Origin: an uncultured Thiotrichaceae bacterium
GTDB taxonomy: Bacteria; Pseudomonadota; Gammaproteobacteria; Thiotrichales; Thiotrichaceae
Direction: 5' to 3'
Assembly: GCA_937931765.1 (NCBI GenBank)
Contig: CALHAO010000458.1
Coordinates: 1 to 7,334 of the forward strand
DNA length: 7,334 nt
Positions within the stretch are counted from its first letter, which is position 1. Each line of letters begins with the position of its first letter. Position numbers and translations under genes: made by a program. Positions 1 through 4,841 of the stretch are shown here, one piece after another. The notes beneath the pieces were generated by a model, which made no database searches, was not told where the DNA came from, and worked only from the letters and a program-made list of their open reading frames with translations.

Positions 1-761
1 TCGTTGATAACGTTCATCAATACCTGGGTGCCATAAGTAGGCAAACCCTGTCCGGTCACTGCATTGTCAGCCAATACTTTTTTCTGCTCAGCGGCTTCTT
101 TCATAAAGCGCGCCGGGTCTTTCATGCTGCTGGCGCTGACACCGATCGTGCCACGCACCGCAACAGCTTTAAGGTTTTTGGAAGCCATAACAGTACCCAC
201 GCCGGAGCGTCCCGCCGCACGGTGTAAGTCGTTGACAATCGCCGCGTACAGGCAACCCTGTTCAGCAGAACGCCCCACCGCAGCAATACGCAGTTGTGGG
301 TCCTGATGTTTCTGGTGCAGCAGTTCGTCAGTTTCCCAGACGGACTTGCCCCACAGATCATCCGCCGGTATCAGCTCGGCTTTGTCATTTTCAATGTGCA
401 GGTAAACCGGTGTTGCAGATTTACCTTCAAAAATCACCATATCCCAGCCAGCGTTTTTGATTTCCGCACCGATGAAACCACCGGAATTGGAGCAAGCCAT
501 CACGCCGGTTAGCGGGCTTTTACAGATAACTGAATAACGACCACCCGTTGAAGCCATGGTGCCGGTCAACGGGCCGGTCGCCATAATCATTTTATTCTCA
601 GGGCTGAGTGCGTCTACATTCGCATCTACTTCATCCACAAAATAGCGTGTTGCGAGGCCGCGTTGGCCCAGGTAGTCCTGCGCCCATTCCATATTCAAAG
701 GCTCAGCGTTTACGGTTCCTTCGGTCAGATTGACGCGTAGAATTTTTTTAGTCCATGCCAT
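1..761 (-). CDS. aorB: Tungsten-containing aldehyde:ferredoxin oxidoreductase, catalytic subunit (partial, N-terminal ~253 residues)
   Basis: The gene runs off the left edge, so only about the first 253 residues are visible; family members are usually about 600 residues. Family role: cytoplasmic oxidation of aldehydes to carboxylic acids at a tungsten-bis-pterin centre, with electrons passing through a 4Fe-4S cluster to a ferredoxin-type partner. Visible evidence: the protein begins MAWTKKILRVNLTEG and continues through the AFOR N-terminal domain, with TGPLTGTMASTGGRY at about 62-76, SPLTGVMACSNSGGFIGAE at about 82-100 and GWDMVIFEGKS at about 105-115. These are the segments that line the pterin cofactor in this family. 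The cluster-binding cysteines lie in the missing C-terminal part, so catalytic completeness cannot be judged. The start at 759-761 is chosen because AAGGAGGA (768-775) lies 6 bases upstream. An ATG at 764-766 is in another frame. The ferredoxin-like gene ends 12 bases upstream and its stop overlaps this ribosome-binding site, so the two are co-transcribed and probably translationally coupled. It resembles AorB of Aromatoleum-type enzymes (from memory). Substrate is unknown. Confidence 0.93.
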   Translation of the reverse strand, partial: MAWTKKILRVNLTEGTVNAEPLNMEWAQDYLGQRGLATRYFVDEVDANVDALSPENKMIMATGPLTGTMASTGGRYSVICKSPLTGVMACSNSGGFIGAEIKNAGWDMVIFEGKSATPVYLHIENDKAELIPADDLWGKSVWETDELLHQKHQDPQLRIAAVGRSAEQGCLYAAIVNDLHRAAGRSGVGTVMASKNLKAVAVRGTIGVSASSMKDPARFMKEAAEQKKVLADNAVTGQGLPTYGTQVLMNVIN

Positions 762-773
762 GTCATATCCTCC

Positions 774-1250
774 TTAAGCGGTTGCGGGTTGTGAATCAGT
801 TTTTGCTGCCCACTGGCGCATACGATCCAGGCCGGTGGCATTAGCATCAACATAAGTAATCGCCTGAGTCGGGCACGCTTCAACACACTGTGGATCACCG
901 CCGCACAGGTCGCACTTAATGACTTTACCGGTGCTGGTATTGTAATTAACGGTGCCGAACGGGCAGGCAATGGTGCAGACCTTACAGCCTACGCAGCGAT
1001 CATTAATAATATCTTTGGAGCCGGTTTCAGCATTGATAACAATGGCATCCACAGGGCAGGCCTGCATACACCATGCTTCATCGCACTGAGTACAGGTATA
1101 AGGGACATAACGCCCTTCATCATGGAAGGTAAAAACTTTAATACGTGAGTGTGCCGGGTTGAAAACACCCTCAAGTTCGTAAGAGCACGCCATTTCGCAT
1201 TGCAGACAGCCCGTGCACTTACCCGGATCAATATCAAGTGACCTTTGCAT
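774..1250 (-). CDS. aorA: Four-[4Fe-4S] ferredoxin-like electron-transfer subunit of the aldehyde oxidoreductase
   Basis: A 158-residue soluble protein of the HycB/NrfC/DmsB-like polyferredoxin family. Its 16 cysteines fall in four groups: C12, C15, C18, C22; C53, C56, C61, C65; C86, C89, C92, C96; and C113, C116, C122, C126. This is the full complement for four 4Fe-4S clusters, and none is missing. There is no signal peptide, Tat motif or membrane segment, so it should be cytoplasmic, unlike the periplasmic NrfC relatives. It directly precedes the tungsten aldehyde oxidoreductase gene with a 12-base gap. The likely role is therefore the small electron-transfer subunit of that enzyme (AorA in the Aromatoleum enzyme), moving electrons from the AOR cluster to a further acceptor. 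A FAD subunit (AorC) is not in the window and could lie to the left. The start at 1248-1250 is supported by AGGAGG about 9 bases upstream; another ATG at 1254-1256 is out of frame. The C-terminal tail after residue 135 is not cluster-binding. Confidence 0.9.
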   Translation of the reverse strand: MQRSLDIDPGKCTGCLQCEMACSYELEGVFNPAHSRIKVFTFHDEGRYVPYTCTQCDEAWCMQACPVDAIVINAETGSKDIINDRCVGCKVCTIACPFGTVNYNTSTGKVIKCDLCGGDPQCVEACPTQAITYVDANATGLDRMRQWAAKTDSQPATA

Positions 1251-1335
1251 CCTTCATTTCCTCCTCTGGATTTACTGAAAGTTACTGTTAACCATCGTTG
1301 GTCATGGTAGAAACAGCCTGGATAAAGGTTGGTTT

Positions 1336-1344
1336 AATATATCA
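1336..1344 (-). promoter_or_regulatory. Candidate extended -10 promoter for the aorA-aorB operon
   Basis: On the minus strand, TGATATATT fits the extended -10 pattern (TG, one base, then a TATAAT-like hexamer). The expected -35 position holds CCCACC, which is poor and fits an activator-dependent promoter. Transcription would start near 1329, leaving a leader of about 79 bases before the aorA start. The 24-bp palindrome would then lie at about -41 to -66, a usual activator position. This is inference from sequence pattern alone; no start site is known. Confidence 0.4.
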
Positions 1345-1369
1345 TCATAAGAAAAACAGGTGGGTGGCT

Positions 1370-1395
1370 TCTATTAGACCATGGTCTAATAGACC
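1370..1395. promoter_or_regulatory. Perfect 24-bp palindrome plus an extra half-site: probable operator
   Basis: Bases 1370-1393 form an uninterrupted perfect palindrome centred between 1381 and 1382. The core consists of TAGACC (1375-1380), a two-base spacer AT, and GGTCTA (1383-1388). A third half-site, TAGACC (1390-1395), follows after a single base and makes a second overlapping dyad (1383-1395). The site lies 12 bases past the histidine kinase stop and about 120 bases upstream of aorA. A continuous palindrome with repeated hexamer half-sites suits a dimeric DNA-binding regulator, for example of the TetR type. As I recall, TAGACC/GGTCTA half-sites are used by NemR with a different spacing. 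A terminator is less likely because neither strand has a U-run directly after the stem. Confidence 0.6.
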
Positions 1396-1405
1396 TTGGA
1401 TTTAC

Positions 1406-2794
1406 CTACGAGGACGGGCTGATGAGGTTGGCAATGAGATTGTGAAGCTCGTGAATATCGAGTGGCTTATAGCGAACGAATACGCCTTGTTTGTTGGCTT
1501 CCTTCACAATGGCCGGGTTGCGATCTGCTGTGAGTATAATGCTACGAATTGCACCAAATTTTTGGCGCATGCCGGTGATAAAACCTAAGCCATTCTCCAT
1601 ATTGTCGAGGTGATAATCGATCAGAAAAATATCCGGCAGAATATCGAGTTCTTCAATTTGAGAAAAGGCCTGTTCCAGGCCGGTGACAATGACGGGTGTC
1701 GCTCCCCATGACTCCAATACATGTTCCATGCCTTCTGCAACCGTAAGGTCGTTTTCGGCGACCATGATAATGGCATTCTCAAGTAACGGTGGTGAATCAA
1801 AACTTATCTCTTGCTCAACCTTTGCTTTTACTTTCTTCTTGGCAAAAGGGACGCTAACGGTAAAAGTTGACCCCTTGGCAAGCGTCGACCTGAGAGTTAA
1901 TTCATGGCCCAGCATGTCGCAGGCGCGCTTTACGATGGTTAATCCCAGGCCCATAGCGCTGTCTGAAATCAGTTGTTTATCAATACGGTGAAACTCTTCA
2001 AAAATTCTATCCTGTTCCTCTTCGGCAACCCCAATTCCAGTATCGGAAACTTGAAACTCCACAGAATATTTCCGACGGCGAACACCCACTAAGATACGAC
2101 CACTTTGGGTGTAGCGGATAGCGTTCGCGACCAGGTTTTGCAAAATTCTTCTTAGATAAACAGGATCAGAGCGCACTTCGGCTGAGCACAAAATGACATC
2201 AAGTCTGATGCCTTTATCCTGCGCCTGAGGCGTAAACTCGTTGCGAATCCCATCTAATACTGACTGGATACCAAACTCAGAAATATTCAGTGCTGCCTGA
2301 CCAGAATCAAGTTTTGAAATATCGAGCAGGGCACCAAGAATGGTCTCAACGGACTGAAAGCTCTTGGAAATGCGCTCAACCAGCACACCTTGCCGTTCGT
2401 CTAACTGGGTATTTTCGAGAGAGCTAATGAACAGCTTAGCCGCATTGACGGGTTGGAGTAGATCATGGCTTGCGGCGGCGACAAAGCGTGATTTTGATGT
2501 GTTGGCAATTTGTGCCGTATCTCTGGCTGCCCGTAGTTCTTTTGTTCGTTCGCTCAATTGCGCATTGGTGACATTCAGTACGTCAAGTGCTTCCTGAAGG
2601 TGCTGTGTGCGTAGGCGAATTTGTTCCTCAAGCGCGATGGTACGTTCAAAGTGAACATAGCCGGGAGAACGATCGTTTGTTGCTTGTTCCACTCGTGTCA
2701 TCAGCTTGCTGACGATGTGCTTAAGTTTTTGGTTTTCGCGCACCAGGTCATCTTCGGTATTGAGTAGGCTGTCTGATAACGAGATGTCGGTCAT
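1406..2794 (-). CDS. nahK: Soluble hybrid sensor histidine kinase / receiver, NahK (ErcS') type
   Basis: A 462-residue cytoplasmic protein with no membrane segment. Layout: an N-terminal heptad-like region at about 10-100 (probable coiled coil, no obvious PAS domain); a HisKA dimerisation/phosphoacceptor domain with SHDLLQP and the phosphorylated His at H110; a HATPase domain with N-box (N220, N224), G1 box DTGIG (251-255) and G2 box GLGL (282-285); and a C-terminal receiver domain (about 341-458) with phosphoacceptor D393 in LIDYHL, T422 and K443. In the acidic pocket, E347-N348-D349 replaces the usual acidic pair. The H-box SHDLLQPVNAAKLF is typical of the kinase group containing Pseudomonas NahK/ErcS'. 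The kinase start overlaps the end of the FIST-domain gene by 4 bases (ATGA type), so the two are translationally coupled and likely act as a sensor-kinase pair. A hybrid kinase of this kind normally passes phosphate through a separate Hpt protein, which is absent here. The exact orthologue assignment is inference. Confidence 0.88.
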   Translation of the reverse strand: MTDISLSDSLLNTEDDLVRENQKLKHIVSKLMTRVEQATNDRSPGYVHFERTIALEEQIRLRTQHLQEALDVLNVTNAQLSERTKELRAARDTAQIANTSKSRFVAAASHDLLQPVNAAKLFISSLENTQLDERQGVLVERISKSFQSVETILGALLDISKLDSGQAALNISEFGIQSVLDGIRNEFTPQAQDKGIRLDVILCSAEVRSDPVYLRRILQNLVANAIRYTQSGRILVGVRRRKYSVEFQVSDTGIGVAEEEQDRIFEEFHRIDKQLISDSAMGLGLTIVKRACDMLGHELTLRSTLAKGSTFTVSVPFAKKKVKAKVEQEISFDSPPLLENAIIMVAENDLTVAEGMEHVLESWGATPVIVTGLEQAFSQIEELDILPDIFLIDYHLDNMENGLGFITGMRQKFGAIRSIILTADRNPAIVKEANKQGVFVRYKPLDIHELHNLIANLISPSS

Positions 2795-3936
2795 GCGTCT
2801 TTGGGAGGGTAAATAGCCATGCCAGTTAAGGTTTGATTGACATGAAGCATATTGTGCTGCTCACCATAAGTTGAGAAGCCATAAACTCTATGTTTGCTCA
2901 ACAGTGCAGACATGCGTTCCAGTTCATTTTTTTGTTCTGCTTCAAGCCGTCTTAATATGCAATCGCAGATAAAAACCAGGTCGGGTTCTTCAGGTTGGTT
3001 TAAGTTGTCCAACACCGATTCGAGATGGTCGCTTATATTCAATGGCTTAGCAACGGTCAGCACCATGCCTTCGTCGATGGAGCTGAAAAAACGTAGATGG
3101 TGATTGTCTTCTACTTTCTGGATGGCTCGTACATGATGTTGATCGCCCACAGATACGACAATGGGGTGGGAGGCAAAAACAAAAGGTGATAATTGTTCCG
3201 GGTCAATGCCAACTATTCTCGCGTATTCCGGGGCTGCAGATTCGGCATTAATTTCGGTCACTAACCGTTCTTCAGGAATAGCGCCAGTGACGACGAGCCG
3301 CTTTTCTGAAGGCTCAAAGTGACCTTCCCGGAAAATTTTAATTTCACAACAACTGCGGGCCAATAGTAGAACGGCGGCATTTTCATAGATCTCACCGTCG
3401 AAGGAGATAGGTGCAGATTTAAACCTTAGGCCATCGCCTGATGATCCACCAAAAAGTTGTGTTGAGCCTAGAGCAGTGGATATTGCGAGTACTAAAGTTT
3501 CTTCGCGCATTGATAAACCGTCTGCCAGTAAAAAAGCAAATTCGTTTTCAAAATCCGGACATGCCGATTGCAGCGCCTGACGTTCTTTTAGAATATCCCG
3601 GCTAAGTTGTATTTCATTTTTTTTATTGAGTTCGGAAATTAGCCGTATCGTTGATTGAAAGTGAGACGCCGGAAATCCAAGTACAACGACTTTTGATTCA
3701 CTATAACCGGTAGCGCAAATTTCTCCGGCTGTGCGTGCTCCAATGACATGATCGATATTGGGTTGTTTTTGTAGAGTACTGGAAATGGCTTTCAGGTCGC
3801 CTTCGGGGGAGACGAGCGCTATCAGGAAGGCATAGTGACAATCGGGCAGGTTTTTTATAATTTCAGCAGCTGGATCGTCGACCTTGTTGAGATCAACGCA
3901 GACTGACTTAACTAGTTTTGAAGTCCCGATAGTCAT
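2791..3936 (-). CDS. nosP: FIST-domain sensor protein, NosP-type (putative nitric-oxide-sensing hemoprotein)
   Basis: A 381-residue cytoplasmic protein with no signal peptide or membrane segment. Visible FIST_N features are RTAGEICATGYSES (68-81) and the glycine-rich LFGGSSGDGL (161-170). The FIST_C part holds CDCILRR (324-330), YGFSTYGEQ (352-360) and HVNQTLTG (365-372). Length and motifs match the NosP group. In Pseudomonas, Legionella, Shewanella and Vibrio these bind heme, sense NO and inhibit the autophosphorylation of the partner kinase encoded next door. Here the next gene is a NahK-like kinase overlapping by 4 bases, the same arrangement as PA1975-PA1976. The heme ligand cannot be assigned from sequence alone; H365 and other C-terminal histidines are candidates. 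The 5' end overlaps the response regulator by 29 bases. The start at 3934-3936 has only a weak purine-rich upstream signal, so translation may depend on coupling. Other FIST proteins may bind small ligands such as amino acids, so a different ligand is possible. Confidence 0.85.
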   Translation of the reverse strand: MTIGTSKLVKSVCVDLNKVDDPAAEIIKNLPDCHYAFLIALVSPEGDLKAISSTLQKQPNIDHVIGARTAGEICATGYSESKVVVLGFPASHFQSTIRLISELNKKNEIQLSRDILKERQALQSACPDFENEFAFLLADGLSMREETLVLAISTALGSTQLFGGSSGDGLRFKSAPISFDGEIYENAAVLLLARSCCEIKIFREGHFEPSEKRLVVTGAIPEERLVTEINAESAAPEYARIVGIDPEQLSPFVFASHPIVVSVGDQHHVRAIQKVEDNHHLRFFSSIDEGMVLTVAKPLNISDHLESVLDNLNQPEEPDLVFICDCILRRLEAEQKNELERMSALLSKHRVYGFSTYGEQHNMLHVNQTLTGMAIYPPKDA

Positions 3937-4648
3937 TTGATTCTTGGGCAGTTTCTTTTTCAGTTAATGTCGCAAAGCTTACTTGATTTGCTAATAAAGC
4001 GGCTTGGACGCGGTTTCGAACTCCCAACTTTCGCATGATAGCTGTGAGATGCGCTTTAACTGTAGTTTCAGCTATTGAGAGGTCAAATGCAATTTGTTTG
4101 TTGAGTTTCCCCCGGCAAATCAATGCCAAGATGGTCGTTTGTTGTGGTGTCAACGACTTCAGTTTTTTCAGTATTTCCTGATCCTCATGATCAAACTGAT
4201 CATCCTGCGGCGTGACGTAATCTTCGGGTGTGTAAATATGCCCGTCAGCAATGGATTGAAATGCCCGTATCAATTCTTTTCGGGCCGAGTCTTTCGGTAC
4301 AAACCCACAAGCTCCGGAGCGTAGCACATGGCTGGTCACCCGGTTATCTGAGATTGAAGACACCACCACGATTTTTGAGGTGGGGGCAAGTTTTTTAATT
4401 TTCACTAAACCTTCAATGCCGTCGACATCGGGCAGGTTGAGGTCTAGTACAACAATATCAGGCGGGTCGGTCAAATAAGAGAGTGACAGGGATAGGTTAG
4501 AAGCTGTTTGAATGTGCGGGCTGTCAAAAATTTCGCTCATGGTCATGGCTAGCGCATCAGAGAACAGCGGATGGTCTTCAACAAGTAGAATACGTAAGTT
4601 TTTGCAATTTTTGCAGTTTACGTTTGTGGGTGTTTTTATTTTGGTCAT
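3908..4648 (-). CDS. LuxR/NarL-family response regulator (first gene of the NosP-NahK cluster)
   Basis: A 246-residue transcription factor. The receiver domain spans about 18-140, with acidic pocket E24-D25, phosphoacceptor D69 in VVLDLNLPDVDG, S97/S98 at the switch position and K119 in VPKD. After an acidic linker (about 141-163) comes a LuxR/GerE helix-turn-helix at about 165-225, with LTPQQTTILALICRG and the recognition-helix segment AETTVKAHLTAIMRKLGV (193-210). The start at 4646-4648 follows AAGGAG closely and is the best choice. The receiver begins only at residue 18. The short basic leader contains CKNC (C12, C15) within NCKNCKN, encoded by an imperfect 9-bp tandem duplication. It is similar in kind to EraR/AgmR-type regulators of quinoprotein ethanol oxidation. 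It overlaps nosP by 29 bases, so RR-nosP-nahK form one operon. Likely targets, by position, are the neighbouring PQQ dehydrogenase or AOR operon (inference). Confidence 0.9.
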   Translation of the reverse strand: MTKIKTPTNVNCKNCKNLRILLVEDHPLFSDALAMTMSEIFDSPHIQTASNLSLSLSYLTDPPDIVVLDLNLPDVDGIEGLVKIKKLAPTSKIVVVSSISDNRVTSHVLRSGACGFVPKDSARKELIRAFQSIADGHIYTPEDYVTPQDDQFDHEDQEILKKLKSLTPQQTTILALICRGKLNKQIAFDLSIAETTVKAHLTAIMRKLGVRNRVQAALLANQVSFATLTEKETAQESNDYRDFKTS

Positions 4649-4681
4649 TGTCTCCTTGGTCTCTTTTGAGGGCTTAAAAGC

Positions 4682-4817
4682 AACCCCTCCCAGCTTCCCT
4701 AAGCCACGTTTTTACAAAACGTGTGAATCAAGGGAAGAACCAGTCGCTTACCTATAGCCTCTGTGCGAAGCGGAGTTAAGCTCCCTCCCTTGATAAGGGG
4801 AGGGCTGGGGAGGGGTT
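4682..4817. repeat. Hairpin-rich intergenic element with terminal inverted repeats (miniature-repeat-like)
   Basis: The 193-base gap between the dehydrogenase and the response regulator is largely filled by a structured element of about 136 bp. Its ends are inverted copies: AACCCCTCCCAG at 4682-4693 and, on the other strand, AACCCCTCCCCAG from 4817 back to 4805, differing by one C. Inside, CACGTTTT (4705-4712) pairs perfectly with AAAACGTG (4716-4723) around a 3-base loop, nested in CTTCCCT/AGGGAAG (4694-4700 with 4731-4737). Near the right end CCCTCCCTT (4783-4791) pairs with AAGGGGAGGG (4795-4804) with one bulged G. No ORF is present and no clear target-site duplication is seen. It looks like the C/G-rich intergenic repeats dispersed in many proteobacterial genomes. 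It may also weaken read-through from the dehydrogenase gene, although no hairpin has a following U-run. It is the only copy in this window. Confidence 0.65.
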
Positions 4818-4841
4818 ATCTTTAGTCCTTACAACATCAGT

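Noticed and set aside
725..970. Minus-strand 81-codon frame over the aorA/aorB junction
   Set aside because: It is out of frame with the 16-cysteine protein and the AOR start, both of which are far better supported.
1370..1393. The palindrome as an intrinsic terminator of the kinase operon
   Set aside because: Neither strand has a U-run directly after the stem; on the minus strand the nearest T-run is about 12 bases later. An operator explains the loopless perfect symmetry better.
1298..1588. Plus-strand 96-codon frame across the palindrome and the kinase 3' end
   Set aside because: It overlaps the receiver domain of the kinase antisense, has no ribosome-binding site and no family features.
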